Positions 19,552 through 29,618 of a stretch of 64,000 bases of DNA are shown one piece after another; the stretch's first letter is position 1; every line of letters begins with the position of its first letter. The notes under the pieces were generated by a model. The model did no database searches. It was given only the letters and a program-made list of their open reading frames with translations, and was not told where the DNA came from. Source of the DNA: Pseudomonadota bacterium (lineage in GTDB: Bacteria; Pseudomonadota; Gammaproteobacteria; Steroidobacterales; Woeseiaceae); NCBI GenBank assembly GCA_022563195.1, contig JADFNV010000001.1:62001-126000 (forward strand). Direction: 5' to 3'. The translations under genes and the position numbers were made by a program.

Positions 19552-19577
19552 AAAAAAGCCCGCGCTCTCGCGCGGGC
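19552..19577 (-). terminator. Intrinsic terminator of the HvfA-like / sigma operon
   Basis: On the minus strand a perfect GCCCGCGC / GCGCGGGC 8-bp stem with a 4-base loop (19577-19558) is followed by TTTTTT (19557-19552). It lies about 80 bp after the stop of the cysteine-repeat peptide gene. Confidence 0.85.
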
Positions 19578-19658
19578 TCTTACCTGCTTGCATTTTCCTT
19601 CGATCACCGATCATTGCATCGGTGCGCGCCAGGAAATGGTGGTATACGCGTCTACAGC

Positions 19659-20078
19659 TTAATTCTCACCACCGCAAGATCCTTCAGCGTCCTTGTCACC
19701 GCCGCAAGATCCTTCGGCATCTTTGTCGTCGCCGCACGAACCTTCAGCATCCTTGTCACCGCCGCACGATCCTTCGGCATCCTTGTCGCCACCGCAGCTT
19801 CCTTCGCCATCTTTCTCATCTTCACCGTCAGCACCACCTTCCTTATCGCCACCACAGCTGCCCTCGCCACAGGAACCTTCGGTTTCGTCTTTACCTTCCT
19901 TGTCGCCGCCGCACGAACCTTCACCCGCGCCAAGCATATAACCAGCGCTCAACGTCGACATCGCAAACGGGCTCCCAACGCCATCCGCACTGGCGATTCC
20001 GCCGCTCAGCGCAAATGAGGCGGCTAAAGCAGCGCCCACAGCCAGTGCTACAGGTTTTATCACTCTTTCGTCTGACAT
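19659..20078 (-). CDS. HvfA-like EGxCG-repeat peptide (candidate RiPP metallophore precursor)
   Basis: A 139-residue low-complexity secreted peptide. The N-terminus is a signal peptide (VALAVGAALAASFALSGG) followed by SPFAMSTLSAGYML, which resembles the conserved leader of HvfA-family peptides. The rest is Gly/Asp/Glu/Lys-rich with eight EGSCG motifs and no other Cys. In Haemophilus, HvfA EGKCG motifs are converted to copper-binding oxazolone/thioamide groups by the DUF692 enzyme HvfB with HvfC. Here the motif has Ser instead of Lys and no hvfB or hvfC is adjacent. AGGAG precedes the start. It is the last gene of an ECF sigma / anti-sigma operon, implying stress- or metal-induced expression. 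Similarity is from memory of the family pattern. Confidence 0.75.
   Translation of the reverse strand: MSDERVIKPVALAVGAALAASFALSGGIASADGVGSPFAMSTLSAGYMLGAGEGSCGGDKEGKDETEGSCGEGSCGGDKEGGADGEDEKDGEGSCGGDKDAEGSCGGDKDAEGSCGDDKDAEGSCGGDKDAEGSCGGEN
19668..19817 (-). repeat. 30-bp tandem repeat encoding DKDAEGSCGG units
   Basis: Four consecutive 30-bp units (19668-19787) each encode DKDAEGSCG plus Gly or Asp, preceded by a fifth diverged unit (EKDGEGSCGG). Synonymous differences between units suggest they are old enough to have diverged, while the amino-acid motif is held. Such a tract could change copy number by slippage. Confidence 0.85.
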
Positions 20079-20104
20079 TTTCTATTCTCCTAGCAGGGTT
20101 GTCT

Positions 20105-20119
20105 GCCCGGGCCGGGCAT
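20105..20119 (-). other. Short palindrome between anti-sigma and HvfA-like genes
   Basis: TGCCCG (20105-20110) and CGGGCA (20114-20119) form a 6-bp GC-rich stem with a 3-base loop, without a T run. In the mRNA it sits just upstream of the ribosome site of the peptide gene and could separate the expression level of the abundant peptide from the regulators. Confidence 0.35.
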
Positions 20120-20139
20120 CCGATCTGGTGATGCGGAAA

Positions 20140-20850
20140 TCAAGTACTCCACATCACCGACTTCAATAGTTCTTTTTGAATTCTCTCGAGAGGTTCGTCT
20201 CGTACGCCAACGATAGCAATACTGCCATTACCTACCGGAAGTATCACGCCCGTCCTGTACTCATCACTCAATGGCTGCGGCGCGAAGATCTTTTCGTAAG
20301 GCATCAGCAAGATCGTAACGGGTCCTCGCTGGCCCTGAATGACAAGGTGCGGTACATCGTGCCCACCGATGACACAGGTCCGCGCGTAAGTGATCAGGCC
20401 CGCGCTGTGATCGAGTCGCGCAATGTCGGCCGTTACGACCGATTTGAGTCGCTCATCTGTTACCGGCAAATCGCTGATACGAAGCGAGGAGCGCTCGTGC
20501 TGCAAGTGTGCCAGTACTTCGTCGGCCAGCGAATCGTATTCGACGCTGGTGCCGGCAAAACGCGCGCCCAGAGCCACTGCAAGTAAAACTGTAGCGGCCA
20601 TCGCTAACCAGATCGGCGGGGTCAGAGAGCGCCGGCCTGACAATCTAACAACGTCGGCAGGTTCAAGATCGGGCAGTTCCGGCACCAGCAACTCGGGAAC
20701 CTTGAGCGCCAGCGCGCGGCTGATCTTCAGATCAAGCGCCAGCATGCCTTTACGGTAGGCCTGACAGCCGGCACATTCAGCAACGTGACCGGCGCCGCCG
20801 TCAAAAGACGGATCCGCTGCTATTGACTGTCTGTATGCTTCGCAATTCAT
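20140..20850 (-). CDS. DUF3379-type anti-sigma factor
   Basis: A 236-residue single-pass membrane protein. The N-terminal 30 residues contain a zinc-binding anti-sigma pattern (C3 and GHVAECAGC, i.e. HxxxCxxC). One transmembrane helix lies at about 80-99 (IWLAMAATVLLAVALGA) and the C-terminal periplasmic domain of about 130 residues matches the DUF3379 pattern. It starts 17 bp after the sigma gene stop, so the pair is an operon. Predicted role: hold the sigma factor at the membrane until a periplasmic signal releases it. Confidence 0.8.
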   Translation of the reverse strand: MNCEAYRQSIAADPSFDGGAGHVAECAGCQAYRKGMLALDLKISRALALKVPELLVPELPDLEPADVVRLSGRRSLTPPIWLAMAATVLLAVALGARFAGTSVEYDSLADEVLAHLQHERSSLRISDLPVTDERLKSVVTADIARLDHSAGLITYARTCVIGGHDVPHLVIQGQRGPVTILLMPYEKIFAPQPLSDEYRTGVILPVGNGSIAIVGVRDEPLERIQKELLKSVMWST

Positions 20851-20867
20851 CGTCTGTCTGCGGCCAA

Positions 20868-21383
20868 TCAGCCGACCACCTCTACGCCCATCTTTTCCTT
20901 CAGCTTCGTCCGCGCCCGGTGCAGCCGTGTCAGTACCGCGCCCTGCTTCAATCCCATCTGCTCGGCGATCTCGTTCGTGCTGTAGCCCATTAAAACCTGC
21001 AAAACGAGCGGCTCGCGATAATCATCGTGCAATGCATAAATCGCCGTGCGCATATCATCAAACTCATCGTTTGGCTGCTCTGCCAGCAAGGCCATCTGCG
21101 ACGCCGTAAGCTTATCGATATCCACGGTCTCGAGTCGCCGACGCTCGAAATATCGAGCGTTTTCTCGCCGCACGATCGTCAGCAGCCAGGGCTTGGCTGC
21201 CGCATCATCGCGTAACGCATCGAGCGATTTCCATGCCCTGAGCAAGGACTCCTGAACAACATCTTCAGCTATCGCCTTGTCCCGACACAACCAGGCCGCA
21301 TAGCGGTACATATCCTGGTGAATTGCACCCACTATCTGATCAAATCTCTGGCGCCGCGCTGCGTCGGCATTGCTGCTTTGCAT
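20868..21383 (-). CDS. ECF-family RNA polymerase sigma factor
   Basis: A 171-residue sigma factor with only regions 2 and 4. Region 2 includes DMYRYAAWLCRDKAIAEDVVQESLLRAWKS (in two parts, about 25-55) and region 4 includes the HTH GYSTNEIAEQMGLKQGAVLTRLHRAR. The ATG at 21383 fits family length and has AGG 9 bases upstream; a longer frame to 21467 would add 28 atypical residues. It heads the sigma / DUF3379 / HvfA-like operon and is divergent from hemB. It is likely to control the peptide gene and itself. Confidence 0.88.
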   Translation of the reverse strand: MQSSNADAARRQRFDQIVGAIHQDMYRYAAWLCRDKAIAEDVVQESLLRAWKSLDALRDDAAAKPWLLTIVRRENARYFERRRLETVDIDKLTASQMALLAEQPNDEFDDMRTAIYALHDDYREPLVLQVLMGYSTNEIAEQMGLKQGAVLTRLHRARTKLKEKMGVEVVG

Positions 21384-21443
21384 TCGAGATGACCTGCCCT
21401 GTCGAGTATTTATTACCGAATCGGAGAAAAACTGGGCCGCAGA

Positions 21444-21456
21444 CATGGAAACCATG
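21444..21456. promoter_or_regulatory. 13-bp perfect palindrome in sigma/hemB divergent region
   Basis: CATGGAAACCATG is a perfect dyad (5-bp arms, 3-bp centre) in the 121-bp region between the ECF sigma gene and hemB. Position suggests an operator, but no regulator is known to me for it and such short palindromes occur by chance. Confidence 0.25.
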
Positions 21457-21483
21457 CGGAAATACACGGAAAATCGAAAATAA

Positions 21484-22512
<1,029 letters not shown>

Positions 22513-22579
22513 AACACAGATTGTTTCGCGGAATTCAAACCACGCAATAACAACAATTTGGAGAAACTAAGGGGTCGTT

Positions 22580-23419
22580 TTGGAAACTGAGACGACGATA
22601 ATCGATCGCTACGGTGTGATGGGATATCCGGTATCCCACAGTCGGTCGCCTGTGATTCACCGTCTGTTCGCGCTGCAGACCGGGCAGAATCTGCAATATG
22701 AGTTGCTGCAGGTCACCCCCGACAAACTCGAGACCGCCATCCGCCAGTTTCAGCGCACAGGTGGTAAGGGACTGAATATCACGGTGCCGCACAAGAGCGA
22801 GGTCGCCAAGCTCGTCGACCAGCTAAGCGAGCGCGCAAGCACGGCGGGTGCCGTCAATACGCTGGCGTTTAAAGATCGCGAGATTTTTGGCGACAACACG
22901 GATGGAATCGGCCTGTTGCGCGACCTGGTCGTCAATCTCAATGTCAATCTTGAAAATGCCAGAATCCTGATACTGGGTGCCGGTGGCGCGACACGCGGCA
23001 TCGTCGGACCCCTGCTCGAGATGCAACCCGCCTCATTGCTCATCGCCAATCGCACCCTGGGCAAGGCGAAGATATTGTCCGACCAGTTCGAGAAAATGGG
23101 CCCGGTATCGTGCTGCCGCTTCAAAGCCGTGCCCACTTCTGAGCCCTATGACCTGATTATCAACGCGACATCGGCGGGGCTGCACGGCGATACACCTCCG
23201 TACCCCGAGGCGGCCGTGTCAGACAATACGTTTTGCTACGACCTTTCATACGGCCTTAGTCCGACACCGTTCAGTGCCTGGGCGCGCGAGCAGGGTGCAG
23301 CGGAGTCGGTCATGGGCTGGGGCATGCTCGTCGAACAGGCCGCAGAGTCTTTCCACATCTGGCGCGGCGTGCAGCCCGATACCGCGGCTGTTCTCAAGCA
23401 GATGTCCGTCAACGCATAG
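22580..23419 (+). CDS. aroE: Shikimate dehydrogenase
   Basis: NADPH-dependent reduction of 3-dehydroshikimate in aromatic amino-acid synthesis. 279 residues; SHSRSP substrate motif near residue 20, NITVPHK with catalytic Lys near 70, NTDGIGL near 107, and the dinucleotide loop GAGGATRG near 133. The start is a TTG at 22580 preceded by AAGGGG at 5-6 bases; the next Met is too far inside. It follows hemB by 67 bp and its 3' end overlaps the convergent gor gene by 11 bp. Confidence 0.95.
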   Translation: METETTIIDRYGVMGYPVSHSRSPVIHRLFALQTGQNLQYELLQVTPDKLETAIRQFQRTGGKGLNITVPHKSEVAKLVDQLSERASTAGAVNTLAFKDREIFGDNTDGIGLLRDLVVNLNVNLENARILILGAGGATRGIVGPLLEMQPASLLIANRTLGKAKILSDQFEKMGPVSCCRFKAVPTSEPYDLIINATSAGLHGDTPPYPEAAVSDNTFCYDLSYGLSPTPFSAWAREQGAAESVMGWGMLVEQAAESFHIWRGVQPDTAAVLKQMSVNA

Positions 23420-24755
23420 TCACGAGTTCTTCAGCGCTCGTCGGATGGATGGCGACCGTGTCATCGAAATCAGACTTCGTGGCACCCATGCGTATCGCAA
23501 CAGCGAATCCCTGCATCATTTCCTCTGCACCGTCACCGATGACGTGGCAGCCTACAACACGCTCATCATCACCGACCGTGATCAGTTTCATGGCGGTCTG
23601 TGGCTTATTCTCGCCGAGCGCGTAATACATCGCAGCAAACTTTGTAGTGTAGATCTTGACGGCATCACCATGCTCGTCGCGTGCCTCGTCCTCGGTCATG
23701 CCAACCGTTCCCATCGGCGGATGGCTGAAAATTACCGTAGGAATTGTCTCGTAATCAAGGTGACGCTCCATCATCCCACCGTAGAGCCGATCGGCAAGAC
23801 GTCGTCCCGCGGCGATCGCGACCGGCGTCAGGGCCTGACGTCCGGTCACATCACCTAATGCCGCAATGTGTTCGACGTTGGTTTGCTGAAATTTATCGAC
23901 CGCAACGAACCCCCGACTGTCCATTGCCACTCCCGCCTTGTCGAGCCCAAGCCCGGCTGTGTTAGGTTCGCGACCGACCGCCCATATCACGCAATCGACC
24001 GGCCCGATCGTCCGGCCACCTTCGGTCTGCAGGACCAGGCCGTCATTCGTCGCTTCAATTGATGATGGCACGGCACCGGTCTGTATCTCGATGCCGTCCT
24101 TCTGCATCGCTACCCTAAGTTCTCTGCCCAGCATCGTATCAAAGCTCCGCACGAGGCCGTCCTTGCGCACCGCAACCTGGGTCGCGGTGCCAAGCGCGTT
24201 GAACATACCGGCAAACTCAACCGCGATGTATCCGCTGCCGATGATCAAAACACGGGCGGGGCGTTCGGTAAGCGCAAAAAAACCGTCCGATGTGATGCCA
24301 TGTTCAGCGCCCGGCACATCCGGCACGATGGGCCTGCCTCCGGTCGCAATAACGAGACGCTCAGCAGAATACCGCTTATTACCAACAGCAACGGTGTGTG
24401 CGTCAACAAAGCAGGCCGTGCCTACCAGGTAATCGACGCCGCTGCTGTCAAGACTGCCTTCGTAGATCTTGTTGAGACGACTGACATAGGCGTCGCGGCG
24501 TAATTTGAGGGTAGCCCAATCATGGCCGTCGACCACGACGCTGAAGCCGTAGTCGGCAGCATGCCTGAAGTGATATGCAAGGCTCGCCATATACCACGTC
24601 ACCTTCTTGGGCACACAGCCAACATTCACGCAGGTGCCGCCGAGTGGTCCGTGCTCTACCACCGCGACTCGCGCGCCATACTCTGCCGCACGGCGTGCGT
24701 GCGCAATGCCGCCACTACCGCCGCCGATTACCAAGACATCATATTGATCGTCCAA
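23409..24755 (-). CDS. gor: Glutathione-disulfide reductase
   Basis: FAD/NADPH flavoenzyme that keeps glutathione reduced. 448 residues: FAD motif VIGGGSGG (about 10-17), redox disulfide GGTCVNVGCVPKK (about 39-51), NADP Rossmann loop GSGYIAVEFAG, central GDVTGRQALTPVAI and the C-terminal dimer-interface HPTSAEELVT carrying the catalytic His-Glu pair. Single gene, divergent from prlC. Confidence 0.94.
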   Translation of the reverse strand: MDDQYDVLVIGGGSGGIAHARRAAEYGARVAVVEHGPLGGTCVNVGCVPKKVTWYMASLAYHFRHAADYGFSVVVDGHDWATLKLRRDAYVSRLNKIYEGSLDSSGVDYLVGTACFVDAHTVAVGNKRYSAERLVIATGGRPIVPDVPGAEHGITSDGFFALTERPARVLIIGSGYIAVEFAGMFNALGTATQVAVRKDGLVRSFDTMLGRELRVAMQKDGIEIQTGAVPSSIEATNDGLVLQTEGGRTIGPVDCVIWAVGREPNTAGLGLDKAGVAMDSRGFVAVDKFQQTNVEHIAALGDVTGRQALTPVAIAAGRRLADRLYGGMMERHLDYETIPTVIFSHPPMGTVGMTEDEARDEHGDAVKIYTTKFAAMYYALGENKPQTAMKLITVGDDERVVGCHVIGDGAEEMMQGFAVAIRMGATKSDFDDTVAIHPTSAEELVTMR

Positions 24756-24885
24756 TTGTCAGCTTCCCTTTGAGCGCTCCGTCAAGGAGATATTGATGAA
24801 GTACGAGTATTTCGCAGGCTTTTGCAGGGCCTCCTGGCCCCACCGTGCTACCATCGCGCGCCTGAAAAGGAGATCAGTCACTGCG

Positions 24886-26907
24886 ATGACCAACCCACTT
24901 CTGGACACCTCGTCGCTGCCGCGATTTGCCGACATATCACCTGAACATGTCCTGCCAGCACTCAGCGAGCTTATCGCAGCGCATCGACAAAAGCTCGATG
25001 CCTTGCTCGACGGATCCTCGCATCCTGATTTCGACACGCTCGTCGCACCGATGGAAGAAATGGAGCACGAGCTGTCACGAGTCTGGTCTCCGGTCAGCCA
25101 TCTTCAGGGCGTCCTTGGCTCCCGTGAGTGGCGCGATGCGTACAATGCGGCACTGCCGCTACTGACCGAGTACGGTACCGAATTATCACAAAATGTCCGT
25201 CTGCAACGAGCTTATGCGGACGTCGACAAGGGTCTGCCCGAAAACGCAAGCACGGCGCAGAAGACAGTCGTCGAACATGCGCTGCGTGATTTTCGTCTCG
25301 CTGGCGTCGACCTCCCTGATACCGATAAAGCCCGGTTTAAAGCCATTATGCAACAGCTGGCTTCAACCCAGGCCGCGTTCGAGCACAACATTCAGGACGC
25401 CTCAGACGCCTGGACCCTGCCCATCGATGACGAGTCGGAGCTGGCCGGCCTTCCCTTGCACGCGCTCGCACGTGCAAGAGCCGAAGCGCAAAAAAACGAT
25501 CTCCCTGGCCTGCTGTTGACGCTTGACTACCCCACCTACCATGCAGTGATGACACACGTCGAAAACCGTGATCTTCGCGAGACTCTATACCGCGCTTGGT
25601 CAACGCGCGCATCCGATCAAGGTGGCAACGATAGTTGGGACAACAGCGAGAACATCGAGTCGATCCTTGCACTGCGCTACGAAGCCGCCAGTCTCGTCGG
25701 TTTTGGTAATTACGCCGAGTTTTCGCTCGCGACAAAGATGGCTGTTTCGACCGATGAGGTCATTAATTTTCTTCGTGGGCTTGCGTCGCACACACGTGCA
25801 TCCGCTAAAGAAGAACTCGCTGAACTCGAAGCATTCGCGGAAATCACACTCGCGCCGTGGGATATTGCGTTTTTCTTTGAAAAACTCAAACAGAAGAAGT
25901 ACTCAATATCCAACGAGGAGTTGCGCCAGTACTTTTCGGCACAAACTGCCGTCAGGGGTTTGTTCGAGCTTGCCGGGCGGCTTTACGGTGTGACGATCGA
26001 TATCCAGGAAGATATCGCTACCTGGCACGATGATGTCTGTTATTACACGGTTAATGATGAGAGCGGTGTACTTATCGGTGGCTTTTACACAGACCTTTAT
26101 GCGCGCAGCGGCAAGCGCAGCGGCGCCTGGGTCGACGAATGTGTTGGTCGCAAAAACCTCGGCGGCCAGGCCACGTCGCCGGTGGGTTACCTCGTCTGTA
26201 ATTTTCCTCCGCCCGCCGACCATCACGACTCACTATTAAATCACGATGATGTTGTAACCCTTTTCCATGAATTCGGACACATGTTGCATCACCTGCTGAC
26301 ACGCATTGACTACCCGAGCATTGCCGGCATCAATGGTGTCGCCTGGGACGCGGTCGAGCTGCCGAGTCAATTCATGGAAAACTTCGCGTGGAACTACGAT
26401 GTGCTGTTGCGGTGCTCGTCTCACACCACTACCGGTGAGCCGTTACCGCGTCCGCTATTCGATCGGCTTCTTGATAGTCGTCATGCAGGTGCTGCTATGG
26501 CAATGATGCGACAACTTGAGTTCGCTCTTTTCGACTTTCGCCTGCACGCCGAATACGATCCGCGGCAGGGCTTCGACGCGCTTGAGATTCTCGACGAAGT
26601 TCGTGCCGAGGTGTCGCTACTGGTGCACCCGACCTACAATCGTTTACCGCACAGTTTTTCGCACATTTTCGCCGGCGGCTACGCGGCAGGGTACTACAGT
26701 TACAAGTGGGCCGAAGTACTGGCTGCCGATGCGTTCGGAGCCTTTGAAGAGGCCGGCGTCTTCGATCGCGAAACGGCAAAACGATTTCGCAACGAGATTT
26801 TGGAGGTCGGTGGTAGTCGTGACATCATGCAGGCCTATGTCGCATTTCGCGGCCGCAAACCTAAGATCGATGCCCTGCTCAGACAAAGCGGAATTGCGTG
26901 CGCGTGA
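24886..26907 (+). CDS. prlC: Oligopeptidase A (M3 metallopeptidase)
   Basis: Cytosolic zinc endopeptidase that degrades signal peptides and short oligopeptides. With the ATG at 24886 it has 673 residues (E. coli about 680) and the family N-terminus MTNPLL. The zinc site is FHEFGHMLHH near residue 460 with the downstream Glu in the PSQFMENFAW segment. An in-frame ATG at 24796 has a stronger ribosome site (AAGGAG with 6-base spacing) and would add 30 residues; AAGGAG also lies 13 bases before 24886. The longer form cannot be excluded. Confidence 0.94.
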   Translation: MTNPLLDTSSLPRFADISPEHVLPALSELIAAHRQKLDALLDGSSHPDFDTLVAPMEEMEHELSRVWSPVSHLQGVLGSREWRDAYNAALPLLTEYGTELSQNVRLQRAYADVDKGLPENASTAQKTVVEHALRDFRLAGVDLPDTDKARFKAIMQQLASTQAAFEHNIQDASDAWTLPIDDESELAGLPLHALARARAEAQKNDLPGLLLTLDYPTYHAVMTHVENRDLRETLYRAWSTRASDQGGNDSWDNSENIESILALRYEAASLVGFGNYAEFSLATKMAVSTDEVINFLRGLASHTRASAKEELAELEAFAEITLAPWDIAFFFEKLKQKKYSISNEELRQYFSAQTAVRGLFELAGRLYGVTIDIQEDIATWHDDVCYYTVNDESGVLIGGFYTDLYARSGKRSGAWVDECVGRKNLGGQATSPVGYLVCNFPPPADHHDSLLNHDDVVTLFHEFGHMLHHLLTRIDYPSIAGINGVAWDAVELPSQFMENFAWNYDVLLRCSSHTTTGEPLPRPLFDRLLDSRHAGAAMAMMRQLEFALFDFRLHAEYDPRQGFDALEILDEVRAEVSLLVHPTYNRLPHSFSHIFAGGYAAGYYSYKWAEVLAADAFGAFEEAGVFDRETAKRFRNEILEVGGSRDIMQAYVAFRGRKPKIDALLRQSGIACA

Positions 26908-27671
26908 AAATCGCGACATGGAACGTCAATTCGATGAATGTTCGTTTGCCACATGTGCTCGAGTGGCTGTCCGCACACACGCCCGACGTGTTGGTGCTGC
27001 AGGAAATCAAGCAGGTCACCGAGGCATTTCCGGGTAATGAGCTGGCCGAAGCCGGCTATAGCTCCTTAGCCAACGGACAGAAAACCTATAACGGCGTGGC
27101 AGTGATCAGTCGCACTACGCCGTCCGACCCCGTTCTCGGTTTTCCCGGCTTCGAAGATGTTCAACGCAGGGTTCTTGCGACGACGGTCAATGACGTGCGC
27201 GTGGTTAATCTCTATGTCCCCAATGGCCAGTCCGTTGGATCGGAGAAGTACGATTACAAGCTCGGCTGGCTCGCCGCGTTGCATGATTTTCTCGACAAGG
27301 AATTGTCACGACATGACAAACTTGTCGTTCTCGGCGACTTTAATATTGCCCCTGCTGACGCGGATGTCTATGACGCCGAAAAATGGGGTGATGCCATTCT
27401 TTGCAGCCAACCTGAACGGCAAGCACTGACATCCCTGCTCGATCTCGGGCTTACCGACGTCTTTCGCATCTTTGACCAGGCAGAGAAGACCTTCAGCTGG
27501 TGGGATTATCGAGCTGCGGGTTTCAGACGCAACGCAGGGCTGCGAATTGACTTGATTCTCGCCAGCAAGACCATGGCGACCGCTTGCTCGGCATGCTATG
27601 TGGACAAAGAACCACGCGCCTGGGAGCGGCCGTCAGATCACGCGCCCGTTGTGGCAGAGTTCGATGTCTAG
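26904..27671 (+). CDS. xthA: Exodeoxyribonuclease III (AP endonuclease)
   Basis: Cleaves abasic sites and 3' ends in base-excision repair. 255 residues with ATWNVNS near the start, LVLQEIK (metal Glu), VVNLYVPNGQ, GDFNIAP (Asp/Asn) and the C-terminal SDHAPVVAEF (catalytic Asp/His). The GTG at 26904 overlaps the prlC stop as GTGA; GTG 26898 is a near alternative. Confidence 0.93.
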   Translation: MKIATWNVNSMNVRLPHVLEWLSAHTPDVLVLQEIKQVTEAFPGNELAEAGYSSLANGQKTYNGVAVISRTTPSDPVLGFPGFEDVQRRVLATTVNDVRVVNLYVPNGQSVGSEKYDYKLGWLAALHDFLDKELSRHDKLVVLGDFNIAPADADVYDAEKWGDAILCSQPERQALTSLLDLGLTDVFRIFDQAEKTFSWWDYRAAGFRRNAGLRIDLILASKTMATACSACYVDKEPRAWERPSDHAPVVAEFDV

Positions 27672-27866
27672 CCCGGGCCAGGCATTTTTCATGGTTTCCG
27701 ATTACCTGCCGCCACATTACATATTTCAGACATTCGCGCTGCGTCCAGAGATGCTGCGGTGTATTATTACTGAACACGAATTCGTGCAGCGAGAGCGACG
27801 TTGACCGAAATCAGAGGTAACGTTCAATCCGGTACTCCGGCGACTACTAACAACAAGAAAAAAATC

Positions 27867-28904
27867 ATGTCTCAGGACCGCCGTAATGACTACGACGTGA
27901 CGAACACTGTACAGGTCAGCAATCCTGTCGCGGTCCGCGAAGCTGTGCATGAACTTTTCCGTCAGACGTTTCCCGCCGCTTCTTTCGATAAACTCTGGCT
28001 CGCATTTTACGATTTTGACCGCCTTTTCTCGGGTCGTTTTCCGGACTACGAGGGTTGCGATACAACCTATCACGACGTTCAGCACACACTCGATATGACA
28101 CTCGCGCTGGCCCGCCTCATCACCGGATACGAACGCAGTGTCGACGCCGGTGAACGACCTGGCGCCGATCGGGCGCAAATGGCCATCGTGACCGCTTTGT
28201 TCCATGATTCCGGTTACATCCGCCACAAAGAGCGGGACAAGGATTTCTCGAACGGTGCGCAATTCACTCTGTATCATGTGTCGCGCAGTGCCGATTTCCT
28301 GCGCCGTTATTTGCCCGAGCTCGGCATGGCCAGGGACGTCGCCGTCAGCAGCATGATCGTGCACTTCACGGGCTATGAACTCGACCTCGACAAGATCGAA
28401 CTTGACGACCCGCGCGACATCATCTGCGGACACCTGATTGGAACCGCTGACCTCATTGCGCAGATGGCCGATCGCTGCTACCTCGAAAAGTGTCGCGATC
28501 GCCTTTATCATGAGTTCGTCGCCGGTGGTATTGCTATCGAGATTGCCGGTCCCGGCGAATACGTGGTTCGATATAAGTCCGGTACGGACTTGTTGAAAAA
28601 GACGCCGGCCTTCTATCAGCAGGTCACGCGCGACCGCTTGCAGCGCAAATTCAACCGTGTCTACCGGTACATCGAAGTGCTTTACGATGGGCAGAACCCG
28701 TATATCGACTCGATCCGCAAAAATGTCGCACATTTGATTCATGTCATCGAGGGTGGCAACTGGTCGCTTTTACGCCGTGAGCCGCCGTGCTTCCTCGGTT
28801 ATGAAAACACCGTAAATGACCTCGAAACTCTGGTCTCGCAACAGCTGGGGGATCTACGCGGCAAAGCTCTCGAAATCGACAGCAGCATGTTGATGCCTGT
28901 GTAG
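27867..28904 (+). CDS. HD-domain metal-dependent phosphohydrolase-like protein
   Basis: A soluble protein of about 345 residues with a predicted HD/PDEase fold: YHDVQHTLDM (near residue 68) and LFHDSGYIRH (near 112) supply the His-Asp metal ligands, with further His in IVHFTGYE and HLIGTADLIAQM. This pattern resembles cyclic-nucleotide phosphodiesterase-like HD proteins, but no substrate can be named. ATG 27867 is chosen; an in-frame TTG at 27801 lacks support. The 195 bp between xthA and this gene show no clear regulatory element. Confidence 0.75.
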   Translation: MSQDRRNDYDVTNTVQVSNPVAVREAVHELFRQTFPAASFDKLWLAFYDFDRLFSGRFPDYEGCDTTYHDVQHTLDMTLALARLITGYERSVDAGERPGADRAQMAIVTALFHDSGYIRHKERDKDFSNGAQFTLYHVSRSADFLRRYLPELGMARDVAVSSMIVHFTGYELDLDKIELDDPRDIICGHLIGTADLIAQMADRCYLEKCRDRLYHEFVAGGIAIEIAGPGEYVVRYKSGTDLLKKTPAFYQQVTRDRLQRKFNRVYRYIEVLYDGQNPYIDSIRKNVAHLIHVIEGGNWSLLRREPPCFLGYENTVNDLETLVSQQLGDLRGKALEIDSSMLMPV

Positions 28905-28934
28905 GATCCGCTTCGGCCCGACTCCGGCCGCAGG

Positions 28935-29501
28935 TCAGGAGCGTTCGGCCGTTTCTTGTTGCTTTTCCCATTTGCGCAAGGCAAGAAATTCGGCCCGGCT
29001 CAGGCGGCGATTAGCATAGCTGGCCGCAATTGCTGCTGCAAACAAAGCGAAGACTGCGTCGGCTGGCGTCAGTACTTCGTCGAAGAAAACCGGCCATGTC
29101 ATGGTGGTCACGGCACGCAAGACAGTAAGTGTCGTCGTATCCAGCGCAGTTGCCGTAAATGCTGCCGCAACAACGATATTGCCGGCAAGTGCGCCCAGCA
29201 CAGCCATGCTGGCAGCGATGGCGGGAAAGCGCCAGTCCAGGCCTTGTCCGGCACGCCGCACCGTCAACCCGATCAATAGCCCAAGAACCAGCGTCATCCA
29301 GGGGAAAATGCGATTGATCAACGCTGACAATATCGACCACATTGCACTGAACAGAATCACGACGATCAAGGCGGCCATGACTGCGTCGCGCACTGATTGC
29401 GCGTTTATAATGCGGGCTCCGTCTGCCGCGCTGGGCTCGGATTGCAGTTTTGACACATGCCGTTTCGGCAGGCGCAGCACTCCCTTGATAGCGTTTTTCA
29501 T
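28935..29501 (-). CDS. Integral membrane protein, unknown function
   Basis: A 188-residue protein with a basic/polar N-terminal segment of about 38 residues, then four or five hydrophobic helices (about 40-58, 63-80, 92-120, 128-165) and a charged C-terminus. Tandem small residues in the helices suggest close packing. I do not recognise the family. It is a single gene, convergent with the HD-domain gene and divergent from the BKACE gene. Confidence 0.6.
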   Translation of the reverse strand: MKNAIKGVLRLPKRHVSKLQSEPSAADGARIINAQSVRDAVMAALIVVILFSAMWSILSALINRIFPWMTLVLGLLIGLTVRRAGQGLDWRFPAIAASMAVLGALAGNIVVAAAFTATALDTTTLTVLRAVTTMTWPVFFDEVLTPADAVFALFAAAIAASYANRRLSRAEFLALRKWEKQQETAERS

Positions 29502-29618
29502 GCCTGTGAACGATACGCGAGCCGGCCGTCATGAACCACGTCATTCTGACCGATCCGGGCTACAAGCACGCAGAGATCCTGTAGACTTTTCTGCAGTACC
29601 GAATGGAAAGGACCGTCG

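Noticed and set aside
19532-20131. Long plus-strand frames opposite the EGSCG peptide (including a 199-residue Arg/His-rich one)
   Set aside because: They are shadows of the tandem repeat; they lack ribosome sites and the minus strand has signal peptide, leader and motif conservation.
27726-28742. 338-residue minus-strand frame opposite the HD-domain gene
   Set aside because: Fully antisense to a gene with clear HD motifs and with no recognisable domain itself; length is due to codon bias.
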